Assembly: GCF_031143425.1 (NCBI RefSeq)
Contig: NC_090440.1
Span: 1,270,985,123 to 1,271,049,122 of the forward strand
Length of the DNA stretch: 64,000 nt
Reading direction: 5' to 3'
DNA from: Pleurodeles waltl
Lineage: Eukaryota; Chordata; Amphibia; Caudata; Salamandridae
Shown here: in pieces, positions 1-9,996 of the stretch
Layout of the letters: each line of letters begins with the position of its first letter
Numbering within the stretch: position 1 is the first letter of the stretch
The notes under the pieces: generated by a model
Told to the model about the DNA's origin: nothing
Database searches by the model: none
The model's input: only the letters and a program-made list of their open reading frames with translations
Position numbers and translations under genes: made by a program

Positions 1-530
1 CCAAGTTTCCCAATAAAAATGGTACCTCACTTGTGTGGGTTGGCCTAGTGCCCGGGACTGGAAATGCCCCAAAACACAAAGTGGACACAACACATTTACT
101 CCAAGAAAACAGGTGTTTTTTGCTAAGTGCCTACCTGTGGTTTTTCGTCTCTGGCTCAGCTTGCACCTAAGGAAACCTACCAAACCTGTGCATTTTTAAA
201 AACTAGATACCTAGGGGAATCCAAGACAGGGTGACTTGTGGGGCTCCCACCAGGTTCTGTTACCCAGAATCCTTTGCAAACATCAACATTTGACTAAAAA
301 AACACTTTTTCCTCACATTTCGGTGACAGAGAGTTCTGAAATCTGAGAGGAGCCACAAATTTCCTTCCAGCCAGCATTCCCCCCAAGTCTCCCGATAAAA
401 ATGATACCTCACTTGTGTGGGTGGGCCAGGTGCCTGCAACAGAATAAGGCCAAAAACTTGCCGACATAGAGGGGATAGCACAGCGAGTTGATAAGGACAT
501 ATTCTTCTTTTATACATCTTTAGGCTGACT
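1..530. repeat. Satellite units, about 380 bp (tail of array, copy 1)
   Basis: The last one and a half units of the tandem array that is fully visible at 17435-20105. Each unit carries the same landmarks: a GGCACCTAGGG-like start, a segment near ACCCAGAATCCTTTGCAAAC, a TTTCGGTGACAG segment, and CCTCACTTGTGTGGGT. The array runs off the left edge of the window. Confidence 0.9.
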
Positions 531-761
531 CTGCTTTGGGGACCCCCACAAGTGAGGTGTCATTTTATTTGGGAGAGTGAGGGGAACACTGGGGAGTAGG
601 AATTTTGTACTGGTGCGGTGATCCTACTAAGACAAGTCAGGAAAATATGCTTTTTTAAGCACATTTTTAGGTATGCAGAGGTATGAAAATGTTGGGGGAT
701 CCACGCAAGCCACACCTACCTGGACTCCTTGTGGTGTCTAGTTTTAATCCCATGTACAATG
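531..761. other. Linker between satellite and minisatellite
   Basis: I see no gene here. It repeats the motif for the complement of the satellite (CACAAGTGAGGT near 548) in inverted orientation, which suggests that it belongs to the same piggyBac-associated terminal region. An almost identical copy is at 20105-20335. Confidence 0.5.
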
Positions 762-986
762 CCAACCAAGCGCCACCCCAAGCACACCGCCAGCCAAGCG
801 CCACCCCATGCACACTGCCAGCCAAGCGCCACCCCACACACACTGCCAGCCAAGTGCCACCCCACACACACCGCCAGCCAAGCACCACCCCACGCACACT
901 GCCAGCCAAGCACCACCCCAAGCACACCGCCAGCCAAGTGCCACCCCACACACATCGCCAGCCAAGCACCACCCCATGCACACCAC
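762..986. repeat. 28-bp minisatellite, 8 units (copy 1)
   Basis: Eight head-to-tail units of 28 bp, each close to GCCAAGCRCCACCCCAMRCA followed by CACYGCCA. The unit length is not a multiple of three, so all frames on both strands stay open and give low-complexity pseudo-proteins. It lies just past the 3' end of the piggyBac transposase (which reads on the minus strand), so it is probably part of that transposon. Confidence 0.95.
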
Positions 987-1149
987 CATCACATTTTTTC
1001 TGTTTATAAACAACAAAGAAACCTCTAACTAATTATAAAATAAGTACAAAACTACAAACACAAAAGCTCTAACTAAATACATGACAGTAATGCCAATCAT
1101 GAAACTGAACATACAAAAATATAAAATAGACAGTTTACGCTCACTGCAT

Positions 1150-2294
1150 TTACTCAAACTTTTTCTTAGTGTGGTAATTTCTGAAACACCCGGGCACACA
1201 GAGCCCAGGCTTTGAAGGGCAATTGGGGCAGTACATCCGGCTCTCCCTCCGGGTACCTCTTCGGGCACATACTCTGCATTTCTTAGTGGATAAGTCTTTT
1301 TTGGTAGTGGGAGGAATGTGATCTGGAAAGTGGCGATCTTTCAATCTAGCCACATCTTCCACCACTGCTACTCTAGGAACTCTTGCCTGTTCCACCACAA
1401 TAAGGCTCTCGATCACCAACTCCTGAAATTTAACAAATGTCATCCTTGACTCAGATGAACAATCCTTGGACACAATAAAGGCATTAAAAGTTGCCAAATG
1501 AAATAAATGTAGGGCCAACTTTTTATACCACACGTAAGATTCACGCAGAGCAGTGTAAGGTTCCAACCTCTGATCTACTCACCAACCTGCCTATTGTAGT
1601 CCAAAATGCATACAGGCTTGCGCGCTTCGGCAACCTGACCCCAAACAGTCACAGGGGAAGTACTCTCATCATGGATGGTAGATAGCATGTACACATCCCT
1701 ACTGTCTGAAAATTTCAGAGCTAGCAGCTCATTCTTCCGCAAAGCACTGCACTGTCCCCTCTCAAGTTTTTTACTGACATGCTCCCTTGGATAGCCTTTC
1801 CGGTTAGAACGGATTGTGCCACAAGCAACAGTGTCCACTCCAAACAACTCATTGAACAACTGCACTCCAGTGTAGAAATTATCTACGTACAAATGGTGAC
1901 CTTTGTTAAACAGTCGTCTACCAAGTTCCCACACAATTTTTTTGCTAACTCCAAAAGTGGCTGGACAACCAGGAGGGTCAATACTGGAATCCCTACCAGT
2001 GTAGACCCGTAAATTATACACGTATCCTGTACTGCTTTCTGACAGCATATACAATTTAATCCCATACCGTGCTCTCTTACTAGGAATGTACTGCTGAAAA
2101 AGCTCTTTGCCTGGAACATACACCTCTGAAAACCGATCTACAAAATGAACGAGGACAGGCCTAATCTTAAAAACACAGTCACAATCAGGGTGATCTTGTG
2201 GCAAGGCTAAAGCATTGTCTACAAAATGCAGCATACGAAGAAGAAGCTAATAGCGATTACGAGTCATAGTTGCAGGAAATATGGCCATTGCCAT
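1150..2294 (-). pseudogene. piggyBac (PGBD4-like) transposase, broken
   Basis: Cut-and-paste DNA transposase of the piggyBac superfamily, read on the minus strand. From its N-terminal side I see FPATMTRNRY, a stop, then LLLRMLHFVDN, the family's RNase-H-like core (ESSTGYVYNLRVYTG, LYVDNFYTGVQLF, CGTIRSNRKGYP, DYNRQVGE) and a C-terminal cysteine-rich ribbon (KCRVCARRG ... MYCPNCPSKPGLC). The second catalytic Asp is present in YVDNFYTG. The first usual Asp position reads Glu in ESSTGY. The third lies beside a frameshift at about 1567-1575 where the conserved VDxxDQ region is shortened. The frameshift and stop are shared with the second copy, so the gene died before the duplication. The N-terminal third is missing or unrecognisable. 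The superfamily is secure; activity is excluded by the breaks. Confidence 0.85.
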
Positions 2295-2301
2295 CAAGGG
2301 A

Positions 2302-2586
2302 CTAGTTTGCCAATAAGAAGCCAGTGACGGCTTCTTTATCAATCCCATCAAAAAAGTCAAACCTAAAAACGTTTTCATCTCTTACAGATATGTGGGAACC
2401 CACTGATGAGGAGCCTGAAGCTTGCTGAGCCTTTTTAGGTGGTGTGGGGGCTCCATGTGGGAATGCCCGCCATTCCTCTAGCCTTCTCTGCCCGGAGGCA
2501 GCGGACCATTCGTCGGTACCCTGGCTCCACTGCCAGGATGTGACAGTACCATACTGCCCTCTTCTGGAAGTCACGCCTGTCCTCAT
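2302..2586 (-). pseudogene. Possible N-terminal remnant of the piggyBac gene
   Basis: A minus-strand open segment of about 94 codons just upstream of the transposase core. It includes a serine-rich linker and RFDFFDGIDKEAVTGF. It has no domain I recognise. Its position suggests N-terminal coding or 5' transposon sequence, but a part of the normal N-terminal half is absent between it and the core. Unrelated sequence is a real alternative. Confidence 0.3.
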
Positions 2587-2661
2587 TTGTCATGTTGGCA
2601 GCTGTAATATGAACACAAGCAACCATCAGTGTCAGAATTGGGTGGAGTCTGTGCAGATTAC

Positions 2662-5364
2662 TGTTGGACTTGGCCCTTTTGGCAGGTTCATCCCCTGACT
2701 TTTTGCCTCCTTCCTCCTATTTTTTCTGACCTCTTGCTGTTGGCTCTAGGACTCTGAGCACGTTATCACTGCTGATCAGCGCTAAAGTGCAGGTGCTCTC
2801 CCTTCTAAAATTGGTATGATTGGCATATACCTAATTGGCATATTTAATTTACCTGTAAGTCCCTTGTACAGTGGTATCCCTATATCCAGGGTCTGTAAAT
2901 TAAATGCTACTAGTGGGCCTGCAATGCTGCTTGTGCCACCTACTGAAGTAGCCTCTCAAACCTATCTCATGTCTGCTAGCTCAGGGCCTGCATCCACGGT
3001 TTTCTGCCACAGGGACCTGGCATTTAACTTTACTTGCCAGGCCCAGAATTCCCCTTTTACTACATGTAAGTCACCCCTAAGTTAGGCCCTAGCTAGCCCT
3101 ATGGGCAGGGTGCTATGTATGTAGAAGGCAGAACATGTGCCTGGTTGCGTGGCCTGTCCTGGTAGTGAAAAACAGCCTATTTAGTTTCTCACTGCTGTGA
3201 GTGCTGCCTTCTCATAGGATTCCATTGGAAATGCCCTGCCTTATGTGTAGGGGCATTGTCTGATTTATGAGGGGTAGAGTAGGCATGTTTGGTATGGTTG
3301 TAATGATAGTGAGAAATGCTTACTTGTGTAAGTGGATTTTTTATTACTATTACAGAATGCCACTTCTAGAAAGTGAGCATTTCTTTGTGCTTATGACTCT
3401 GGTGTTTTGCAGCTTGACTACAATCTACGTCTGGGCAGAGTGACAGCTGGGCTTTGTTCATGCTTTTCAGACAGCCTATACACAGGCAGGGTGAAGGTGT
3501 CACAGAGGTGCATCTGCATTTTTAATAGTCTTCTTGGGCTGAGAGAAGGGAGAGGCGGGCACACATGTATTTGTAAAGGCTGTGCCCTGGCCTCGCACAA
3601 AAGGGTCATTTACCCCCAACTGATGTTTGGAGCCTATGCTGGAGGAGAGAGGGGGCATTCTCAGAACCAGTTGTAACTTGTTGGAACCTCCTCTCCCCTT
3701 CTTTGTTATCCACTGCAAAAACTGAGGATAAGTACAGTGGATTTTTCCTCACAATTTGGAGGCACTCTGAGCTTCCTTTAAACTGGACACAGAATGCTGC
3801 TGGGGGGACTCGCCAGGAACCACGTTGTACTGCTGCTGCTGATGATGACCTGTGACCTGCTTGGGTCACTAAGAGGGTCTGCCACTGACTGCAACCTCTT
3901 TGTGCTGGTCAGCTGCTGAGCCTTGCAACCCTGTGCTTCCAGTTTGTGTCCCCCAGAGGCTGGGTGCTGTGGCCCCTGCCCTCTGCAACCTTCTTGAATT
4001 GTATTGCAAAAGTGTCTGAGGAGCTCTTCACCCTCGTGGCTCAGCACCTGAAGAACTGCTTTCTCTTTATGGCGGAAGCACCTTGGTCCTATTTAGTAAC
4101 ACCCCTTGGGAAGCGCTTTCTTTGCTCCACCTGAGCACGTCTGGAGGCGTTCAATGGTGTAATTGCTGAAATTACTGCCGCAGCCCGGACGGGCTGCGTT
4201 CATCAAACACGAGAGATCTGTGCTGCCTGGTGCTCCCAGGGCACAAAGAAAATGAAAATCGGAGCAAGTGTGGTCCTATCGTGCCCCCTAAGGCACTAGC
4301 AGGCACCCGCTTTGGTGCCTGCTCACCTCTGCGGCCCGGGCAGACTCCTCTGTTGTCTGGAGATGCCGGGTGGTGAAGGAAGCCATTATCGGAGGCTCCC
4401 TGCCCCACCGGGTCGCTTGTGCATTTCTGAGACAGACAGGGAAGGATGCCTCGCCGGAGACCCCCGCACCGCAGGGTCCCCCGCGTTGGCCCAGATTGTT
4501 GTTCTGGCTTTGCTTCCCCCTCTGAAGGGCCAGTTGTGGTCCGGGGGGGCCCCAGAGATCACAGGCCTCACAGGCCTCAGGAGGGGCCTCATTTAAAACA
4601 CAGAGGGGGTGCGCGCATCCCACCTCCCCCTAACATTAGCGTGAGGAACCCCTGAGCGCAAGGAGCAGCGGGGGCCCCCCTTGTTACCCCGTTGCAAGGA
4701 AGGTGCCTTATCTTCACAAAAACAGGTACTTTTTATGGACAATACATTTTCCTGAAGTTCCTGCTACGGGCTTGCGGGAATTGTTATGCTAACCTGTTTC
4801 TGGTATAATGTGACAGATATATGCTGATGTTCCTTTTTACAGACATGGCATGGTTATATGTTTATATGACTTGCCATGTGCTTTCTAATATTTCTGGTAT
4901 GGGCATTTATGATATTTCTATGACAAATGGATTTCTTTAGTAATGTGATTCCTGACTACTGCTTATGTTTCAGAATAATACGTAACTTGTGTGTTATGTG
5001 TGACTACTGCTGATCTCTGCAGAGTAACTATGGTGTAATGTTCTGACAACTGCTTGGGTAGCAGGATACTACTAACATGTTGTGTTTGGTCTAATAATAA
5101 TGTTGTGTAAAATACAGTTTATTTTTATTTAACTTGGTGTTGTGACTCCTTTGTGGTGGGAATAGTGCAGCACTTGTGTTGTGTGTGTGTTGTGCAAACA
5201 CTTTACACATTGGCTCTGGGATAGGCCTGATTTCTTGTGCCAAGATACCAGGGGGGTGAGCAGGGGTTATCTTGGGCCTGTAACTCCCTTGCTCTGACTA
5301 GAGTGGGTGGATTCTGCCAGGCTTAGGTGCATTCCCTAGTCAACCAGAAACCCTATTTCTAACA
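2662..5364 (+). mobile_element. Solo LTR of a Ty3/Gypsy-type element (copy 1)
   Basis: A 2.7-kb sequence starting TGTTGGACTTGG and ending TTTCTAACA, flanked by a perfect 5-bp duplication ATTAC at 2657-2661 and 5365-5369. It has no internal coding region. Parts of it (for example CTACTAGTGGGCCTG near 2910) match, in inverted orientation, the LTR at 6621-8860, so the two are related families. The strand is set from the start TGTTGGACTTGG, which corresponds to the coding-sense start of the other LTR. It inserted next to the piggyBac remnant. Confidence 0.85.
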
Positions 5365-5430
5365 ATTACACGTTTTCACTGCTACATCTAATTCCACATG
5401 CACTCCAAAGCACATTCCAGAAAAGACAGA

Positions 5431-6346
5431 GGGGCATATTTATACTCCGTTTGCACCGAATTTGCGTCGTTTTTTTCGACGCAAATTAGACGCAAAACTA
5501 ACTCCATATTTATACTTTGGCGTTAGACGCGTCTAGCGCCAAAGTTCATGGAGTTAGCGTCATTTTTTGGCGTGAACACCTTCCTTGCGTTAATGAGATG
5601 CAAGGTAGGCGTTCCCGTCTTAAAAAATGACTCCCAGGCATGTGCGTGGTATTTATACTCCCGGGCAAAAATGACGCCCGGGAGTGGGCGGGGCAAAAAA
5701 CCCCGCATTTGCGCCTCTTTTTAGCGCCTGGGTCAGGGCAGGCGTTAAGGGACCTGTGGGCTCAGGATGAGCCCAGAGGTGCCCTCCCCTGCCCACAGGG
5801 ACACCCCCTGCCACCCTTGCCCACCCCAGGAGGACACCCAAGGATGGAGGGACCCATCCCAGGGAAGAAAAGGTAAGTTGTGGTAAGTATTTTTTTTAAT
5901 TTTTTTTTGTGGCATAGGGGGGCCTGATTTGTGCCCCCCTACATGCCACTATGCCCAATGACCATGCCCAGGGGACAGAAGTCCACTGGGCATGGCCATT
6001 GGGCAAGGGGGCATGACTCCTGTCTTTGCTAAGACAGGAGTCATGTTAATGGCGTCTGGGCGCCAAAAAAAAATGGCGCAAATCGGGTTAAGACGATTTT
6101 TTTGCCTCAGCCTGACTTGCCCCATTTTTGGACGCCCAAACGCCATTTTTCCCTACGCTGGCGCTGCCTGGTGTACGTGTTTTTTTTTCATGCACACCAG
6201 GCAGCGCCGGTCGGCTAACGCCGGCTAACGCCATTCAATAAATACGGCGCCCGCATGGCGCTTCAGAATGGCGTTAGCCGGCGCTAATTTTTTGGACGCA
6301 AAACTGCATTGGCGCAGTTTTGCGTCAAAAAGTATAAATATGGGCC
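5431..6346. mobile_element. Foldback MITE, family 1 (copy 1)
   Basis: A 916-bp non-coding element with long imperfect inverted ends (GGGGCATATTTATAC ... GTATAAATATGGGCC) and many internal inverted segments built on GACGCAAA and GGCGTTAG motifs. It is flanked by the 3-bp duplication AGA (5428-5430, 6347-6349). A second insertion of the family is at 35447-36364. Three-base duplications fit PIF/Harbinger-type mobilisation, but no transposase for it is visible. Confidence 0.85.
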
Positions 6347-6350
6347 AGAG

Positions 6351-6504
6351 GGTCTGATTAATATATAGTCAGTGCCGCCTTTGGATCATATTTTTGATGC
6401 AAAAGCGATGCAAGCTTACAAAATATATTTATATTTTTTATGTGTGTGCCACTTTTGTGTCAAAAATAATGCAAAGGCGGTGCCAACTTTTCATAAATCA
6501 GGCT
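6351..6504. mobile_element. Small foldback MITE, about 154 bp (copy 1)
   Basis: Imperfect inverted ends: GTCTGATTAATATATAGTCA then GTGCCGCCTTTG on the left, and CAAAGGCGGTGCCAACTT then TTCATAAATCAGGC on the right. It is non-coding, and directly follows the larger MITE. A similar pair of ends is at 48789-48943. Confidence 0.6.
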
Positions 6505-6615
6505 CAAATTTCCTCCTCATCTGTGTCTATTTCCAGCCATACATCACCAGTATCTTGGACATGTCAGTGGGAGGAGGGGATGCTGTTGGTAACCATAAGT
6601 GTTCAGAGCTGATAT

Positions 6616-6620
6616 GTACA
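6616..6620. repeat. Target-site duplication GTACA (copy 1 side)
   Basis: Five bases immediately before the Gypsy LTR at 6621. The same five bases follow the far LTR end at 46418, which identifies both as ends of one insertion. Confidence 0.75.
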
Positions 6621-8860
6621 TGTTAGAAATGGGGTCTTTGGTTGGCAGACAGGTTACACCCTGTCCAAGCAAGGGCCCTCACTCTAGTGAGGGTAAAGGA
6701 GAATCACCCTCAGTTAACCCCCGCTCACCCACTTGGTAGCTTGGCACAAGTAATCAGGCTTAACTTTAGAAGTAAGGTGTATAGTAATTGTACCAACATA
6801 CACAGTAAGTCAGTGAAAACACTACAAAATGACACAACGCAGGTTTAGAAAAATAGATAATATTTACCTAAACAAAACAAGACCCAAACGACAAAAATCC
6901 AACATACACAAGTCAAGTTATGAATTTAAAAAGTAAAAGAGTTTTAAATCCTTTAGAAAACTGTGAGAACGTTGTTAGCATAATAAAGTACCTGGGTAGC
7001 ATCAAAATAAAGCTACACGGGCGAGTGTGCATCGAGAAAGGCCAGCGAGGCATAGATTTCTCCCTCGCAGGCGAAAGCGTGCATCATTCCCCCTCCAGTC
7101 GGGTCGGCGTGTGTCATTTTTGTTCTCTCCCGCAAGAGAGAGATGCATCGATCCGGACGGGCATCTCGGATCCGGGCAGGCTTTGCATTGATTTTCTGCG
7201 CGCAGCTATGTTGAGTCAAAATCCAGTCGCACAGTGTCAAGAAACCATGCTGCATGGGGGCTTACATCGGTAACAGCAGCCGCTGCTGGTGTTGCGCATC
7301 GTTTCTCCAGCTACATTGCATCGATCTCTCAGCTGCAGGTGGAGCATTGATTTTAGCCGAGAGGCCAGCGGCGTGTCTGTTTTCAGCCACAAATCGGTTG
7401 GTGCATCGAAAGTTTCCCAGCACAGTGGTTTTTGCATGGATTTTTGTCCTTTTGTACCAGCTGCACCTGTCAAGGTCCCAGAGACACGCTAGGGAACCAC
7501 TTGGCAGGCATGACTCTCAGCAGAAAGCCCAAGTGCTGCCAGAGAGAAGTCTTTGTTGTCCCTGAGACTTCAACAACAGAAGGCAAGATCAATCCAAGCC
7601 CTTGGAGATTCTTCACCAGTGGGAAGTCACACAAAAGTCAATCTTTGTCCTCTCTCAGGCAGAAGCAGCTACTGAAGGCCAGCCCAGCAAAGCACAGTCA
7701 CAGGCAAATGGTCAGTACTCCTCCTCCAGCTTTTGCAGCTCTTCTCCCTTGGAAGAGGTTACTCCTTGCTCCAGAAGTAATCAGATTTTTTGCTGTTTGG
7801 GGTGCTCGTCTTATATCCCTTTCAGACTTTGAAGTAGGCCTACTTCAAAGGAAAGTCTCTGTTGTTTTCAAAATCCTGCTTTGCCCAGGCCAGGCCTCAG
7901 ACACACACCAGGGGCTTGGAGACTGCATTGTGTGAGGGCAGGCACAGCCCTTTCAGGTGTAAGTCACCACTCCTCCCATCCCATCAGCCTAGATGGCCCA
8001 TCAGGATATGCAGGCTACACCCCAGTTCCCTTTGTGTCACTGTCTAAAGGAGAGGTGCAAACAGCCCAACTGTCAAACTGACCCAGACAGGGAATACACA
8101 AACAAGCAGAGCCAAAGCATGGTTTAAGCCAGAAAATGTCTACTTTATAACAGTGACATTTTCAAACACACAGTCTAAAAACCAACTTCACTAAAATATG
8201 TATTTTTAAACTGTGAGTTCAGAGACCCCAATCTTCACAGCTCCCAAAGGGAATCTACGCTTTAATCATAAAGGCAGCCCCTATGTTAACCTACGAGAGA
8301 GATAGGCCTTGCAACAGTGAAAACAGAATTTGGCAGCATTTCACTGTCAGGACATGTAAAACACATAAGTACATGTCCCACCTTTAACATACACTGCACC
8401 CTGCCAATGGGGCTACCTAGGGCCTACTTTAGGGGTGCCTTACATGTATTAAAAGGGAAGGTTTAGGCCTGGAAAGTGGGTACACTTGCCAATTCAAATA
8501 GACAGTTTAAAACTGCACTCATAGACACTACAGTGGCAGGCCTGAGCCATGTTTGCAGGACTACTAATGTGGGTGGCACAACCAGTGCTGGAGGCCCCTA
8601 GTAGCATTTGATTTACAGGCCCTGGGCACCTCTACTGCACTTTGCTAGGGACTTACTGGTAAATCAAATATGCCAATCATGGATAGTCAATGTACAAAAA
8701 CAATTGATACAGGGACCACTTACACTTTAGCACTGGTCATCAGTGGTAAAAGTGTCCAGAGCAAATAAAACAGCAAAAACAGAATCCAGCACACAGAAAC
8801 AACCTGGGAAGTAGAGGCAAAATGTAAGGGAAGACAATGCCAATGATGCCAAGTCTAACA
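6621..8860 (-). mobile_element. Long Gypsy LTR (3' LTR, copy 1)
   Basis: A 2240-bp LTR bounded by TGTTAG ... CTAACA. On the minus strand it follows pol directly through a purine-rich tract (AGGGGGGCACT, plus-strand complement at 8861-8871), so this is the 3' LTR. The same LTR is broken into pieces at 40035-46418. No coding capacity; open frames within it are incidental. Confidence 0.9.
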
Positions 8861-9040
8861 AGTGCCCCCCTAGCTGAAAGTGGGAAGCAACTACCTAACC
8901 TCATGGGAGTTCCCATCACTAAGGCGGAAGTATCTGGACAGACCGTCAGCATTGGCATGGTCGGTGCCATGGCGGTGTTCCACCATAAAGTACATTCCCT
9001 GTAGGAGATGGACCACCTCAACAATTTGGGATTCTCACCC
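8861..9040 (-). pseudogene. Gypsy pol, RNase H tail (copy 1)
   Basis: Minus-strand end of pol. It reads GENPKLLRWS, then VEHRHGTDHANADGLSR and a short tail ending at a TAG, followed at once by the polypurine tract and LTR. There is no integrase after RNase H, which means integrase must lie earlier in pol. The upstream side is cut by the ERV insertion at 9041 within codons for MQMRGENP, whose other half in copy 2 lies beyond the ERV at 34302. Confidence 0.85.
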
Positions 9041-9184
9041 TGTTGTGTAGCCATTTTAGCTATAGTTTTAAACACGTTATTTTAGCATACTAGGCCTGCC
9101 ATTGTGTACTTTATCATAGATATATTTTATTTTAGTTTCTTTATATTATTTTAATATCAGCCACATTTGCGGTCTTGTTTTATT
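9041..9184 (+). mobile_element. Foamy-like ERV, 5' LTR fragment (copy 1)
   Basis: About 144 bp starting TGTTGTGTAGCC that match the start of the full LTR at 33375. The match ends at CTTGTTTTATT, after which sequence just upstream of integrase follows, so most of the LTR, gag, protease and RT were deleted. The preceding ACCC (9037-9040) is the left target duplication. Confidence 0.85.
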
Positions 9185-9231
9185 GCTTCCTTGATGCAGA
9201 AGTAAAAATACCAGGTGTGGGAGTTTGAGTA

Positions 9232-9996
9232 ATTCCCAATAAAGACCTAAGACCGGAGTTGATCAAAGCAGTGCATGAGGGAGTTGCCTCTGCCCATGCT
9301 GGTGTGGCGGCTACAATATCATTATTACAGGCTTGTTATTGGTGGCCAGGTCTATTCAAACAGACCAAGCAGTATGTCCTTTGTTGTGATATCTGCCAAC
9401 AAATTAAGGGATCCACCGTCAAACGCCAACCGCAGACACCCCTACTAATTTCTAACAAACCATTACAATGTGTGTACTTGGACAGTGCATATAAATACAT
9501 TTTAGTCGCTGTTGACTCCTGCTCCAGATTTCTATGGGTTTGGCCACAACGCTCAGCTGATGCTTGGACTGTTATTAAAGATGTACAAGTCTTTATTGGC
9601 ATATATGCAGTGGCGGCTTTCCACTCTGACCAGTGCCCTGTTTTTGCCTCAAGGGCATCCAGGGATGCCATGGCTTTGTTAGGGGTCCAACTCCATTACT
9701 CGTCTCCATTATATCCTGAGAGAAATAGTGTTGTGGAGCGACGAAACAGAGATTTAAAGCAATCCTTAACAGCCAGATATTAGGTACGGGTTGTAGTTGG
9801 CTTAATCATCTGTATGGAGTCCAGGGAGCACTTAACAATCTGCCTAGAAGGTCCCTGGAGGGTCATACTACATAGGAGGGCGTGTTTAGAACTCTGATGT
9901 ATGTTCCAGATCTTGATGGTCCTGGCGTGGAGGTGGCAGAAACACCTTTTGACATAAATGAACGTGTCACTGGCTTGCAGGAATTACAGTATTTCA
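9232..9996 (+). pseudogene. Foamy-like ERV integrase, truncated (copy 1)
   Basis: Retroviral integrase, which joins viral DNA to the host chromosome. The HHCC zinc-binding module (HEGVASAH ... CCDIC) is followed by the catalytic core with all three acidic positions visible: Asp in VYLDSAYKY, Asp in AAFHSDQCPVF and Glu in NSVVERRNRD. A few residues after the first Asp seem deleted. A frameshift near 9783 moves the frame, which then continues as LGTGCSWLNHLYG. At 9996 the gene stops abruptly against inverted RT sequence. The second copy continues normally at the equivalent point, so this is the breakpoint. There is no start codon. Confidence 0.85.

Noticed and set aside
762..986. CRISPR-like array of regularly spaced 28-bp repeats
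   Set aside because: Units adjoin without unique spacers and the genome is a vertebrate; it is an ordinary minisatellite.
667..1032. Six overlapping open frames on both strands giving repetitive Trp/Gly- or Pro/His-rich proteins (same at 20241-20606)
   Set aside because: They are all produced by the 28-bp minisatellite, whose unit length leaves every frame open. No start context or conservation supports coding.
7432..7935. 167-codon open frame in the Gypsy LTR (also at 27007)
   Set aside because: It lies wholly within an LTR. The 5' LTR relative at 44431-45436 does not keep the frame, since it carries insertions and frame changes.
8740..9075. Minus-strand 111-codon frame starting in the ERV LTR
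   Set aside because: It crosses the ERV-Gypsy junction and the Gypsy pol-LTR boundary. Only a short part (GENPKLLRWS) is real pol, and the rest is out of frame.
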